A stretch of DNA of 64,000 bases from Novosphingobium aquimarinum (GCF_009746585.1 NZ_WRPO01000005.1:62001-126000), one strand, 5' to 3'. Counted from the stretch's first letter, positions 37,090 to 46,921 are shown. A program made the numbers and translations. Notes: a model not told the origin generated them from the sequence alone.

Positions 37090-39699
37090 ATGGTCACAGC
37101 CTTTAGGACAAATTTGCTTTGTGCCACCGCGCTATCGATCGCGTGTGCGCTTGCAGTGCCGGCACATGCCCAGGACGCTGCATCGCAGGGCGAAAAGCCC
37201 GAGGCGCAGGAAGGTGGCCTTGAGACAATCGTCGTCACGGCGCAGAAGCGCGAACAGAATTTGCAGGATGTTCCAGCCGCCGTTTCCGCCATAGGCGGCG
37301 AGACGCTGCGCACGCGCGGCATCACGGAGACCTCAGACTTGATGGGCGCGATCCCCAGCCTGCAAGTCACCACTCCCTATGGTCGCACCCAACCGAATTT
37401 CTCGCTGCGCGGGATTTCAGTGGCGAACGAATTTTCCGCCTCCACTGCGTCGCCGGTTGGCGTCTATGTCGATGAAGTCTATCAGAGCTTCCGGGCGAGC
37501 CATGGCCTGCAACTCTATGACATCGACCGGGTCGAGGTACTGCGCGGACCGCAAGGAACACTCTACGGTCGCAACACCACGGGTGGCGCGATCAGCTTCT
37601 TCACGCGCAAGCCGGATCTGGGAGAGGCCAATGGCTATCTGACCGCCGGCTATGCCAATTACGACACTTTCACGGTGCAGGGCGCCGCTGAAGCGACGCT
37701 GGTTCCCGACATCTTGGGCGTCCGCGTCGCCGGTACTTTTGCAAAAGGGGATGGTTGGCAGCGCAATGTACTGCCTGGGAATGAGCGCGACCTAGGGACC
37801 ACCGATACGATCGGCGGTCGCATCTCGATCCGCTTCCGGCCCGATCCCGATCTCGACATCAATTTGAAGCTCTATGCCGCGAAGGACGATCCATGGGGCA
37901 CCGCGCCCTATGCAGGTGGTCAACTCGCGGGCGGGCAGGATGCGCTCGGCTATTCGCGTTACGATCCGCAACCTTTCCTAGGCGGGCGGTTGCTGCGTGA
38001 CAATGAGGTCGCAGTTGATCGGGTAGGTAAGAACATCAGCAAGTCGAAAGGGATAGCCCTCAACATCAAATGGGATGTCAGCGACCAATTCTCCGTCACC
38101 TCGATTACCGGCTACGACACCGGCGACTATATCAACAATCCTGATGATTGCGATGGCGGCCCAGCCGATCTCTGCTCGATCGGCTACACGTCGACGAGCA
38201 AGAATTTCAACCAGGACCTGCGTTTCAGCTATTCGAACGACCGCCTCGATATCATTGCCGGCCTTTATTATGGCAGGGACAAGGTCAAGACGGTCAACTA
38301 CCCGGACTTTTTCGGGGCGCTGAGGCCGCTGCTGCTTGGCGCCGGTCTTCCGGGCAGCTACAATAACGCCGCAATCGGAACGCCCGACGCGATCCGCTAT
38401 ATCCCAGCCTTTGCCGCCAATCCGGCGTTGGGGCCTGGCGATGCCGGATTCTGCGACGCGATCGAGATCAATCCCAACGGCTTCCTTGATGCACGCTCGC
38501 TGATTGCACTCCAGACCGACATCGCGATCAATAATACGGGCAATGGCGGCATGGGGGGTAGCTTTTCGGCGGGCTGCGCCGGGGCAGGCGCGCCTCCGTT
38601 CACCCCGATCCTCGGCGAACAGCGTTTTGACGTGTCGCGCCCCTCGAAGGCGATCTACGGCGACGTAACCTGGAAAGCGACCGAGCGGCTGACCGTGGCG
38701 GTGGGTGCACGCTACACCCAGGATAAGGTCAATTACCTTAACGGCAGCACTTTCCTCTATGCGCTCGACGGTACGACGCCGGTTGTCAACCTGATCCCCT
38801 ACAGCAATCCATACAACCCCAATCTCGCGCCGCTTGAGCAGCGCGAAAAGGCAAACAGGCTAACCGGCCGTATCAATGTCAGCTATGAGTTCGCCGATGA
38901 TATCATGGGCTATCTCCAGTACAGTCGCGGTTACCGCAGCGGCAGCTTCAACGGGCTTGCCTATCAGGGCGTCAATCAAGTCTATTATATCCAGCCTGAA
39001 AAGGTGAATGCATATGAGGCGGGGCTCAAAACCCGGCTGTTCGATCGCCGCGTCCAACTTAACCTCGCGGGCTTCTACTACGAGTATTCGAATCACCAAG
39101 TAACGCAGGTGGTCGGCGCTACAACCTTCACGCGCAGCGCCAATGGTCGCCTGTTCGGTGGCGAGGCCGAACTCGCCTGGCAGGTGGCCGATACGTTGCG
39201 TTTCGATGCTTCGCTGGGCTATCTCAACAGCAAGTACAAAGGCAATGTGATCGATCCGGCAAACCCGGCCAGCCCGACATTGAACGTCAACGGCAATCCC
39301 TTCCCGAACGCGCCGGAGGTTACGTTCCAGGCCGGATTCGACTGGGATATGATCGATGACGGCACCAACAAGCTGACCTTGCGCGGTGATGCGTCCTACA
39401 TGGGCAAGTACTATTTTGATCCGTTCAAGAATTATGGGCAGACACCGTGCGATACACCCCCAGCGGGATCGAACATAACGCTCGCGGGTAAGGCGATTAC
39501 ATGCGCAAATCCGGGCTACTGGCTCGCCAATGCGCGATTAACCTATGCGCACGACAATATGTCGGTTAGCTTGTGGGCGAAGAATCTGTTCGACAAATAT
39601 TACTACACCTACGGCCTCAACCTCAACGTGTTCGGCTACGATTATCTGAACCGCGGCATGCCGCGCACTTATGGCGTCGAAGCGACAGTCAAGTTCTGA
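37090..39699 (+). CDS. TonB-dependent outer-membrane receptor
   Basis: 869 residues. Signal peptide about 1-27 (ending AHA), TonB box region ETIVVTAQKRE, plug domain with VEVLRGPQGTLYGRNTTGGAI, then a 22-strand barrel ending in aromatic F (EATVKF). These receptors import large or scarce substrates using the proton gradient. A GGGGAGGA ribosome site precedes the ATG at 37090; the frame is open further upstream through box A. It is the first gene of the catabolic island and is followed by a strong terminator, so it is probably monocistronic. It likely takes up the island's substrate. Confidence 0.93.
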   Translation: MVTAFRTNLLCATALSIACALAVPAHAQDAASQGEKPEAQEGGLETIVVTAQKREQNLQDVPAAVSAIGGETLRTRGITETSDLMGAIPSLQVTTPYGRTQPNFSLRGISVANEFSASTASPVGVYVDEVYQSFRASHGLQLYDIDRVEVLRGPQGTLYGRNTTGGAISFFTRKPDLGEANGYLTAGYANYDTFTVQGAAEATLVPDILGVRVAGTFAKGDGWQRNVLPGNERDLGTTDTIGGRISIRFRPDPDLDINLKLYAAKDDPWGTAPYAGGQLAGGQDALGYSRYDPQPFLGGRLLRDNEVAVDRVGKNISKSKGIALNIKWDVSDQFSVTSITGYDTGDYINNPDDCDGGPADLCSIGYTSTSKNFNQDLRFSYSNDRLDIIAGLYYGRDKVKTVNYPDFFGALRPLLLGAGLPGSYNNAAIGTPDAIRYIPAFAANPALGPGDAGFCDAIEINPNGFLDARSLIALQTDIAINNTGNGGMGGSFSAGCAGAGAPPFTPILGEQRFDVSRPSKAIYGDVTWKATERLTVAVGARYTQDKVNYLNGSTFLYALDGTTPVVNLIPYSNPYNPNLAPLEQREKANRLTGRINVSYEFADDIMGYLQYSRGYRSGSFNGLAYQGVNQVYYIQPEKVNAYEAGLKTRLFDRRVQLNLAGFYYEYSNHQVTQVVGATTFTRSANGRLFGGEAELAWQVADTLRFDASLGYLNSKYKGNVIDPANPASPTLNVNGNPFPNAPEVTFQAGFDWDMIDDGTNKLTLRGDASYMGKYYFDPFKNYGQTPCDTPPAGSNITLAGKAITCANPGYWLANARLTYAHDNMSVSLWAKNLFDKYYYTYGLNLNVFGYDYLNRGMPRTYGVEATVKF

Positions 39700-39712
39700 T
39701 CGCTGCTGCGAC

Positions 39713-39756
39713 GGGGGCGGCGGGCATCCTCTCCCGCCCGCTGCCCCCGATTTTTT
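39713..39756 (+). terminator. Strong rho-independent terminator after the TonB receptor
   Basis: GGGGGC pairs with GCCCCC and the stem continues inward through GGCGGG/CCCGCT to about 12 bp with a 12-nt loop, followed by GATTTTTT. It starts 13 bp after the receptor stop. Confidence 0.9.
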
Positions 39757-39788
39757 CGACCTGACTTTCAGACCGAGGAGCATCCATC

Positions 39789-39929
39789 ATGCGTTCCACC
39801 GGCAACGGTCCCTCATTCATCGGCACGGCGTACAGAATCGAGCGCGCTGTGATCACTGAGATCGGCGCAGCTGAAAGCACCGCCCAGGCGAGCAGCGCCG
39901 AGCGGCCAGCGCGCCTCCGGACGATTTAA
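39789..39929 (+). CDS. Small ORF (46 aa) coupled to the aldehyde dehydrogenase
   Basis: ATG at 39789 has GAGGAG 8 nt upstream, the best ribosome site in the neighbourhood. The 46-residue product (MRSTGNGPSFIGTAYRIE...) has no recognisable family. Its TAA is one base before the GTG of the aldehyde dehydrogenase, which lacks a good ribosome site of its own, so translation of this ORF may feed ribosomes to the enzyme. It may be a leader peptide rather than a functional protein. Confidence 0.4.
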   Translation: MRSTGNGPSFIGTAYRIERAVITEIGAAESTAQASSAERPARLRTI

Positions 39930-39930
39930 C

Positions 39931-41355
39931 GTGGATGCGTCTCGGAACAGAACTGAGCTGGAACGAATTTTCGCGACCCAACGCGAAGGGACGCGTGAGC
40001 AGGTTTCGCGCAGCTACGAAGAACGCATGGACCTGCTCGGGCGCCTTGGCCGGATATTTGAGCAGCACAGAGACGAATTGGTCGATGCCGTTGCCGCCGA
40101 TTTCGGCATTCGATCCCGCTACGAGACTATCCTGCTCGACCTGATGCTTGGCATATCGGAAATTAAATTTGCGCGCCGCAATCTGAAGACGTGGCTGAGG
40201 CCGCGGCGGGTGAAGACTGACATCTTCGGCCTTCCCGGTTCATCGCGCCTGGTCCCCCAGCCCCTAGGTGTGGTGGGCGTTCTCGGCACGTGGAACTATC
40301 CGCTCGGCACCATATTCGTTGGCGCGGCCGGTGCATTGGCGGCCGGCAACCGCGTGATCGCAAAGCCGAGCGAAGTTTCCGCCAACGCCGCCGAAGCCAG
40401 CGAGCGGCTTGTGCGCCGGTATTTCGCCGAAGAGGAATTCGCGATTGTCCAGGGCGGGCCCGACATGGCACAGGCGATGACGGCCCTACCTTTCGACCAT
40501 ATTCTCTTCACCGGTTCACCCGCGGTTGGCCGCAAAGTCTATGAAGCGGCGGCTGCCAACCTTACACCTGTTACTCTGGAACTTGGCGGCAAATGCCCTG
40601 CCATCGTGGGCAAGGGTGCATCGCTTGCACAAGTCTGTGAAAGCTTAGTGTTCGGCAAGCTGCTCAACGCCGGCCAGACCTGCATCGCCGCTGACTATGC
40701 CTTCGTCCATGTCGATCAGATGGAAAGCTTCGTCGCCGCACTCCGCGCTCAGGTTGCCAAATGCTACCCCAACGCGGCAAGCAACCCCGATTTCACCAGT
40801 ATCATCAATGACCGACAGTTCGCGCGGCTCCAAGGTTTGCTCGATGATGCCGAAGCCAAGGGCGCGACGGTGCTCAACCTCTCGGACAACGGCGATGGAA
40901 CGCTTCCTGAACGGCATCGGATCGTGCCGTTGGCGGTTCTCGACGTTACCGATGACATGGCGATGATGCAGGAGGAGATTTTCGGACCGATCCTGCCGAT
41001 CATGCCATATCGCTCCGAAGACGAGCTCATTCGCTACGTAAACCGGCATGAGCGCCCGCTGGCGCTCTATTATTTTGGCGACGAAAGTGAGGAACGGCGC
41101 AAGATCATTTCCGAAACGCACGCTGGCGGCGTGACTCTCAACGGCACGGTCATGCACGTCTTCCAGCGCCGGCTGCCTTTCGGTGGCATCGGACAGAGCG
41201 GCATCGGTGCCTATACCGGCGTCGCCAGTTTCGAGCGCTTCACTCATTACAAGCCGGTGTTCTCTCAGCCGAAACTCAGCCTGCTTGGTCAACTTCTGCC
41301 ACCCTATTCGAGCAAGACCGAAGGACTACTCAACATCTTCGAAAAGATCCTCTGA
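39931..41355 (+). CDS. Coniferyl-aldehyde-dehydrogenase-like NAD(P) aldehyde dehydrogenase
   Basis: 474 residues of the class-3-like branch (coniferyl/long-chain aldehyde dehydrogenases). Catalytic residues are N122 (GTWNYP), E217 (LELGGKCP) and C251 (NAGQTCIAADY). It oxidises an aldehyde to the acid. It begins at GTG 39931, one base after the small ORF stop. It lies next to a GMC alcohol oxidoreductase, so the pair likely converts an alcohol to an acid for CoA activation. Confidence 0.9.
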   Translation: MDASRNRTELERIFATQREGTREQVSRSYEERMDLLGRLGRIFEQHRDELVDAVAADFGIRSRYETILLDLMLGISEIKFARRNLKTWLRPRRVKTDIFGLPGSSRLVPQPLGVVGVLGTWNYPLGTIFVGAAGALAAGNRVIAKPSEVSANAAEASERLVRRYFAEEEFAIVQGGPDMAQAMTALPFDHILFTGSPAVGRKVYEAAAANLTPVTLELGGKCPAIVGKGASLAQVCESLVFGKLLNAGQTCIAADYAFVHVDQMESFVAALRAQVAKCYPNAASNPDFTSIINDRQFARLQGLLDDAEAKGATVLNLSDNGDGTLPERHRIVPLAVLDVTDDMAMMQEEIFGPILPIMPYRSEDELIRYVNRHERPLALYYFGDESEERRKIISETHAGGVTLNGTVMHVFQRRLPFGGIGQSGIGAYTGVASFERFTHYKPVFSQPKLSLLGQLLPPYSSKTEGLLNIFEKIL

Positions 41356-41372
41356 CGTGGCTGCGGCGGTTG

Positions 41373-41408
41373 ATGCTGGCATGTTGCATGACGCCGGGTC
41401 GCCAGCAT
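41373..41408. repeat. Inverted repeat between aldehyde dehydrogenase and GMC genes
   Basis: ATGCTGGC (41373-41380) and GCCAGCAT (41401-41408) are perfect 8-bp arms with a 20-nt spacer. There is no T-run. It may be an mRNA-processing or stability hairpin inside the operon. Confidence 0.45.
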
Positions 41409-41431
41409 GGGTCGAATGACAAGGGAAGCAA

Positions 41432-43066
41432 ATGGCTGACTATGTAATTATTGGAGGTGGGTCGTCGGGCGGCGTTATCGCCAGCCGGTTGTCCGAGGAC
41501 CCCGATGTCACCGTTTGCCTGCTCGAGGCAGGCGGCCCAGGCACCTCGCCGCTTGTGTCCACGCCCGGCGCTTTTGCGGCGCTGATCCAAGACTATCGGA
41601 TCAATACGCTCAACTGGCGGTTCAACACCGACCCTTCAAAGGCGCTCAACGACCGCCGCCTCTACAATCCGCGCGGGAAGATGCTGGGTGGATCGAGCGG
41701 TATGAACGGGATGGTCTATATCCGCGGCGACCGGTCGGATTTCGACCACTGGGCCGAACTCGGCAACGACGGCTGGGGTTACAACGATGTCCTGTCCTAT
41801 TTCCGCAAGGCTGAGAATAATGAGCGCGGTGAGGATGAGTTTCACGGCTCGTCGGGACCGCTTCACGTATCCAACGGCAAGCGCGAATTCGATGTCTATG
41901 ATGCTTTCATCGAGGCGGCGACTGGACTGGACCATCAAGCCAATCCGGACTTCAATGGTGCCAGCCAGGAAGGTGTCGGCATCTATCAGTTTACCGTGAA
42001 GGACGGGAAGCGCGCCAGCGTGAAGGCGTGTTACCTTGATCCGGTGATGGGCAGGCGCGGCAACCTCCGCGTCGAAGTACATGCCCGCGTCCATCGTATC
42101 AGGTTTGAGGGCAACCGCGCGGTGGCAGTCGAGTATTCCCAGGACGGGCAGTTGAAGACGATCCCGTGCGAAAAGGAAGTCATTGTCAGCGGCGGCGCCT
42201 ATAATTCGCCCCAACTGTTGATGCTTTCCGGTATCGGACCGCGTGATGAGTTGGAGAAGCATGGAATCGAAGTGATTCATGATATTCCCGGTGTCGGCCA
42301 GAATCTTCACGACCATCCTGACCTGATGCTGGTCTACCAGTCGAAGAAGCGGCTCGGGATCGCACTCAATGTCGTTGGCGCGCTCAAGACCGTGCGAGAC
42401 CTATTCCAGTATCTCACGCAAAGGAAAAGCTGGCTGGCATCGCCGCCCACGGCTGCAGGCGGTTTCTTGCGATCCGCGCCGGGGCAGAACCGGGCGGACT
42501 GCCAGGTCCATGTCGTGCCGCTCGCCTATCGCGACCATGCGCGCGACTACAAGCTGATGACGAAATGGGGCTATACGATCATTCTCAATATTGGGCGCCC
42601 AAAGAGCCGCGGCTGGGTTGCCTTACATGACTCAAACCCCGAATCCGATCCCAAGATGGACCTCAATCTCTTGAGTCATCCCGACGACCTCAAGACGTTG
42701 CGCAATGCCTTCCGTGTCGTGCAGGAGATCCTGCATTCGGATCGCATGAAGGCGATGATGAAACGGCCTCTCTATCCTGACCGCTACCTTGAAACTGATG
42801 AAGAGATCGACGCCTATATCCGGGCAGAAGCCAATCATGCTTATCATCCGGTGGGAACATGCAAGATGGGCACCGACGAGATGGCGGTGGTCGACAACCG
42901 CCTGCGCGTTCACGGCCTCGCAAATATCCGCGTGGCCGATGCCTCGATCATGCCATCAATCGTCAACGGCAACACCAATGCAACCTGCATCATGATCGGC
43001 GAGAAAGCCGCCGACATGATCCGGCACGATAATATGAGCAGCAAGAATAGCATCGCAGAATATTGA
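41432..43066 (+). CDS. GMC-family FAD-dependent alcohol oxidoreductase
   Basis: 544 residues. FAD-binding GGGSSGGVIASRL near the N-terminus, the PROSITE-type loop MLGGSSGMNGMVYIRG, and the catalytic C-terminal motif HAYHPVGTCKMG with VNGNTNATC supplying the second catalytic polar residue. Members include choline, polyethylene-glycol and terpene-alcohol dehydrogenases. It would oxidise an alcohol to the aldehyde used by the upstream enzyme. AAGGGAAG precedes the ATG. The 3' end overlaps box B. Confidence 0.92.
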   Translation: MADYVIIGGGSSGGVIASRLSEDPDVTVCLLEAGGPGTSPLVSTPGAFAALIQDYRINTLNWRFNTDPSKALNDRRLYNPRGKMLGGSSGMNGMVYIRGDRSDFDHWAELGNDGWGYNDVLSYFRKAENNERGEDEFHGSSGPLHVSNGKREFDVYDAFIEAATGLDHQANPDFNGASQEGVGIYQFTVKDGKRASVKACYLDPVMGRRGNLRVEVHARVHRIRFEGNRAVAVEYSQDGQLKTIPCEKEVIVSGGAYNSPQLLMLSGIGPRDELEKHGIEVIHDIPGVGQNLHDHPDLMLVYQSKKRLGIALNVVGALKTVRDLFQYLTQRKSWLASPPTAAGGFLRSAPGQNRADCQVHVVPLAYRDHARDYKLMTKWGYTIILNIGRPKSRGWVALHDSNPESDPKMDLNLLSHPDDLKTLRNAFRVVQEILHSDRMKAMMKRPLYPDRYLETDEEIDAYIRAEANHAYHPVGTCKMGTDEMAVVDNRLRVHGLANIRVADASIMPSIVNGNTNATCIMIGEKAADMIRHDNMSSKNSIAEY

Positions 43067-43075
43067 ATTGGACGA
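43044..43075 (+). promoter_or_regulatory. 32-nt island box, copy B
   Basis: GAATAG at the left and ATTGAATTGGACGA at the right, with the same spacing as copies A and C. It spans the stop codon of the GMC gene and lies 120 bp before the acyl-CoA ligase start. It could drive a second transcript starting inside the operon. Confidence 0.5.
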
Positions 43076-43196
43076 TTGGATCAATGCTGCAGACACAGAT
43101 GCTTACGAAAAGAAGTCCGGAGAGGCCTATCGCATGTCAGTTTATTATGTGTCGACTGCGCCATTGTGGGCGAGCGCCTTAGAGGAGCGCGGCTGA
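43068..43196 (+). CDS. Small ORF (42 aa) coupled to the acyl-CoA ligase
   Basis: A TTG at 43068 opens a 42-codon frame (LDDWINAADTDAYEKK...) whose TGA overlaps the ATG of the ligase (TGATG). An inner ATG at 43134 would give 20 residues ending ALEERG. No family is recognised and no strong ribosome site is seen for the TTG. The exact coupling suggests a leader or regulatory ORF, or the remnant of a lost gene. Confidence 0.35.
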   Translation: MDDWINAADTDAYEKKSGEAYRMSVYYVSTAPLWASALEERG

Positions 43197-44818
43197 TGGA
43201 CGTCCGTACGCAAATACGTCGCGCCGCACGTTATTTCGCCCAGCAAGAGGCTCTCGTTCACGGCCACAGGCGGTTGACTTTCTCGGAAGCCTGGTTGCGC
43301 GGCGTGAAGCTCGCAAATGCTCTTGCGGAGTGCGGCCTTCAACCGGGTGACCGGATTGCTACGCTGGAGAAGAACTCCATCGAGGCCGCCGACATCATAC
43401 TGGCGGCTGCCATTGGAAACTATACGCGTGTTCCTCTCTATGCGCGCAACCGATGTGAAGCGCACGCCCATATGATCGCGAGTACCGGATCTCGGTTGGC
43501 GCTGGTCGATGAGGCATTGGCTTCGGAGTTGGCGGGGCTGGATGCCCAAGCTCCGACGCTTGAGCGGATCATTATCCGCGATCACAACTATGAGAATTGG
43601 TTGGCGACAGCCTCGGACCGGGATCCTGATCCCGTCGTCGCGCCGGAGGACTATTGTGTCATCCGCCACACCGGCGGCACGACGGGCAAACCCAAGGGCG
43701 TTGCCTATCGGCACCGTTCATGGATGACGATCTCCGCCGCATTTTTCAGCATCGGCCCCCAAGTGGCCCCAGGGGATGCCATTCTGCATGTCGGCCCGTT
43801 GTCCCATGCATCGGGCTTCCTGTTCGTGCCGGCCTGGTATTGCGGCGCCCGCAACGTGATGATGGACGGCTTCGATCCAGCGTCCTTTCTTGACACTCTC
43901 GAGCAGGAACGGATCAGCCATGCCTTTGTAGCCCCCACCATGCTCAATGCCATAGTGCATCACGACGGGGCATATAGCCGCCACTTTCCGAATTTGAAGT
44001 TTCTGCTGAGTGCTTCAGCGCCGATCTCCGAGCCGACGCTTCGCAAGTCGTGCCAGATATTCGGGAATCATGTTCTTCATTCGGGCTATGGACAGACCGA
44101 AATCCTGCCCATCGCGTCTATGGGGCCCAACGAGTGGTTCGGCGAATTTGAAGGTTCTGCCCCAATTCGGGCGGTCGGACGTCCCATGAGTGGCGCCGAT
44201 ATCGAAATCCGTAACGAGGACGGAAAGGTGCTGGGACCAAACGAGCCCGGCGAGATCGTCGCACGGTTCGAAAATGGCCAGATGGAGGAATTCTGGAACG
44301 ATCCGGAGGAAACCGCCCGGCGCATGGAAGATGGCTGGGTCAAAACCGGCGATGTCGGCATGATCGACACAAACGGATTTTTGTATCTGCTCGATCGCAA
44401 CAACGACATGATCGTGTCAGGCGGCTTCAATATCTATCCCACCGAAATCGAAAACGTAATTGCCGACCATCCCGGTGTACTCGAGGTCGCGGTCTTTGGC
44501 GTGCCCCATGAAAAATGGGGTGAAACGCCGCTTGCAATGGTGCGTGTCAAGCCCGGAGCACAAATCACGGAGACCGAGATAATAGATTTGGTGCGCCAGC
44601 GTCTGGGCTCCGCAAAAAAAGCCAAGCAAGGTCGTTTTTACCGCCGAGCCACTGCCGTTGAGCAATGTCGGAAAGGTGCTTCGTTCAAAGCTTCGAGAGC
44701 CCTATTGGGCGGGCCAGGACCGGCGCATTTCGGGGGCATGACCGACGCAGCCATCCTAGCCACATCCTCTATTCCGGTGACCGCCTGCCGGCGCGCGGGA
44801 GACTGCAATGGACTATGA
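43196..44818 (+). pseudogene. AMP-forming acyl-CoA ligase, frameshifted near the C-terminus
   Basis: Activates a carboxylic acid to its CoA thioester. The adenylate-forming domain is intact: HTGGTTGKPKGV (P-loop-like motif), SGYGQTEI, VKTGDVG and DRNNDMIVSGGFNIYPTEIE. After LGSAKK the frame leaves the family: a run of seven A (44614-44620) holds one base too many. With six A the frame reads PSKVVFTAEPLPLSNVGKVL, containing the catalytic Lys, and ends at 44741. As written, the protein has an unrelated tail to 44818 without that Lys. Start ATG overlaps the small ORF stop. Possible sequencing error, slippage or decay. Confidence 0.85.
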
Positions 44819-45602
44819 ATACATCCTGGTTGAGCAACGCGGCCCAGCGCTTTGGGTGACCCTCAACCGGCCGGCAGCGTTGAACAGTCTGTCGTTGGCT
44901 TTGGCCGAGGAACTCGCCGCAGCGATCGAGGCAGCGGAAGCAGATGCGACGGTGCGCGCTTGCATTCTTACCGGCGCCGGACGGGCGTTTTGCGCTGGCG
45001 CGGATCTGCTCGCAATTGGCGATGGAACAGGCGGACAAACTCTCGCCGAACGCTTAAATCTGTTTCTGCCGCCGCTCGGTCAGGCTTTTAACAGGATCGA
45101 GACGTCGCGCCTTCCGATAATTGCGGCGGTCAACGGCCTTACGCTCGCCGGCGGCTTGGAACTGGTGTTGTGCTGTGATCTCGTCATTGCCGCGCACCCG
45201 GCCAGATTTGGCGACGCCCATGCAAATTACGGCCTGTTGCCCGGCGGTGGAGGGTCGGTTCGACTCCCTAGGAAGATCGGCGAAGCGCGTGCGAAACATC
45301 TGATGATGACCGGCGGGACCATCTCGGCTGCCGAGATGAAGGAAGCCGGACTCGTGACCCAACTGGTTGCTCCCGAGGATCTCATTGCGGCAGCGCAAGC
45401 GCTGGTAGAATCTCTTGCAGAAAAGAGCCGGCCAGGGCTCGCCTACATGAAGCAGCTAGTCCGCGCTGCGCAGGATAGCTCGCTCGAAGTCGGGCTGCGT
45501 CAGGAACTCGAAACCATGGCTGCTTACGCCTTGTCCAACGACATTGTCGAAGGACTGGCGGCATTCCGGGAGAAGCGGAAGCCCGATTTTTCCGACCGGT
45601 GA
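44808..45602 (+). CDS. Enoyl-CoA hydratase/isomerase family protein
   Basis: 264-residue crotonase-fold enzyme. The oxyanion-hole loops are present (GAGRAFCAGADL and NGLTLAGGLELVL). One catalytic Glu is conserved (E118 in GGLEL), but the second position, normally PE, reads AHANYGLLPGGGG with H138. Such members often act as isomerases or other CoA-ester enzymes, so the hydratase role in this pathway is only likely. GGGAG precedes the ATG. Confidence 0.85.
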   Translation: MDYEYILVEQRGPALWVTLNRPAALNSLSLALAEELAAAIEAAEADATVRACILTGAGRAFCAGADLLAIGDGTGGQTLAERLNLFLPPLGQAFNRIETSRLPIIAAVNGLTLAGGLELVLCCDLVIAAHPARFGDAHANYGLLPGGGGSVRLPRKIGEARAKHLMMTGGTISAAEMKEAGLVTQLVAPEDLIAAAQALVESLAEKSRPGLAYMKQLVRAAQDSSLEVGLRQELETMAAYALSNDIVEGLAAFREKRKPDFSDR

Positions 45603-45645
45603 GACCTGATCGGATGCGGAACACATTGGAAGAATGGATCAACGA

Positions 45646-46884
45646 ATGACCGACATATTCGTCATGGGGGTTGGGATGACCCCGTTCGGAAAACAGTTCG
45701 ACAAGAGCCTGAAAATGCTCTGCGCCGAAGCTTCGTCGCAGGCCTTTTCCGACGCAGGATGCACCGCCGGCGATGTCGAAGCCATCTTCTTCGGCAATTG
45801 CGTCCAGGGGCATATGGAGGGCCAGGACATGATCCGCGGCGAAATCGTGGCGCGAGCGATGGGCATCTCAAGCGTTCCCGTGGTGAATGTCGAAAACGCA
45901 TGTGCGACGGCTTCCACGGCCTTGCACATGGCCGCCGCCTATGTTCGATCGGGGGCAGCGGATGTCGTACTCGCGCTCGGCGCGGAGAAGATGTACTCGC
46001 CCGACAAGGCGCTCATGTTCAGTGCATTCGATGGCGCTTGGGACGTGCATGAAACCGAGTCGGGCCGCGCGCAGCTGCTGGCCATGGGCAATGGCGTCGA
46101 TGTTCCGGAAGGAACGACATCGAGTCAGCCTTACAGCGTTTTCATGGATGTATACGCCGCGATGGCACGCGCGCACATGAAGACCTACGGCTCGACGCAA
46201 GCGCAAATCGCGGCCGTCTCGGCGAAAAATCACATGCATTCGACGCGCAATCTGCTTGCCCAGTATCGCCTCCCATATACCGTCGAAAGTGTACTCGCTG
46301 CGCCTCCGATCGTTTACCCGTTCACACTGCCGATGTGCTCCCCGATCAGCGACGGCGCCGCCGCTGCGATCATCTGCAGCGAAGCCGGTCGGCGCAAACT
46401 GTCGGCAGCCCCGGACAGGGCGCTAAGAATCCTGGCGTCTGTGCTGCAAACCGGCGCCGCGCGCGATCCCTTTGATTATGACCACCATGTCAGCCGCCTT
46501 GCGGCGAACCGGGCCTATGCGATGGCCGGCGTGGGGCCAGAAGATATTGGCGTCGCGGAGGTGCATGACGCCACGGCGGTTGGCGAGATCATTGAAATCG
46601 AGGCGCTCGGCCTGACGCCGCCTGGCGAGGGCGGACTCGCGGCAGAGCGCGGTGAGACGGCGCTGGGTGGGCGTATTCCGGTAAACACGTCGGGCGGGCT
46701 TGAATGCAAGGGACATCCGATCGGCGCCACCGGGCTCGGCCAAATCTACGAGCTTGCGCTGCAATTGCGCGGCGAGGCGGAAGATCGACAGGTTCCGAAT
46801 GCCCGGTTCGCGATCGCGCAGAACGGCGGAGGTGTCATCGGGGTGGAAGAGGCGGTGGTCGCCGTCACGATCCTGGGCCGGTAG
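45646..46884 (+). CDS. SCP-x-type thiolase (lipid-transfer thiolase)
   Basis: About 412 residues; an ATG 12 nt upstream is possible but has no usable ribosome site. NACATASTA supplies the nucleophilic Cys, VHDATAVGEI the family His, CKGHPIGATG the second His, and QNGGG closes the active site. SCP2/SCP-x thiolases cleave 2-methyl-3-ketoacyl-CoA in branched and sterol side-chain degradation. The small OB-fold (DUF35) partner often found beside such enzymes is not present here. Confidence 0.88.
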   Translation: MTDIFVMGVGMTPFGKQFDKSLKMLCAEASSQAFSDAGCTAGDVEAIFFGNCVQGHMEGQDMIRGEIVARAMGISSVPVVNVENACATASTALHMAAAYVRSGAADVVLALGAEKMYSPDKALMFSAFDGAWDVHETESGRAQLLAMGNGVDVPEGTTSSQPYSVFMDVYAAMARAHMKTYGSTQAQIAAVSAKNHMHSTRNLLAQYRLPYTVESVLAAPPIVYPFTLPMCSPISDGAAAAIICSEAGRRKLSAAPDRALRILASVLQTGAARDPFDYDHHVSRLAANRAYAMAGVGPEDIGVAEVHDATAVGEIIEIEALGLTPPGEGGLAAERGETALGGRIPVNTSGGLECKGHPIGATGLGQIYELALQLRGEAEDRQVPNARFAIAQNGGGVIGVEEAVVAVTILGR

Positions 46885-46921
46885 TTGTCAGAGCGCGCCT
46901 AGGGAAACACGGGGTCACGAT

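Noticed and set aside
37090-44741. Identity as a polyethylene-glycol (peg) operon
   Set aside because: Gene order is similar, but the permease and AraC regulator are missing, and the racemase and beta-oxidation genes point elsewhere. Kept only as a comparison.
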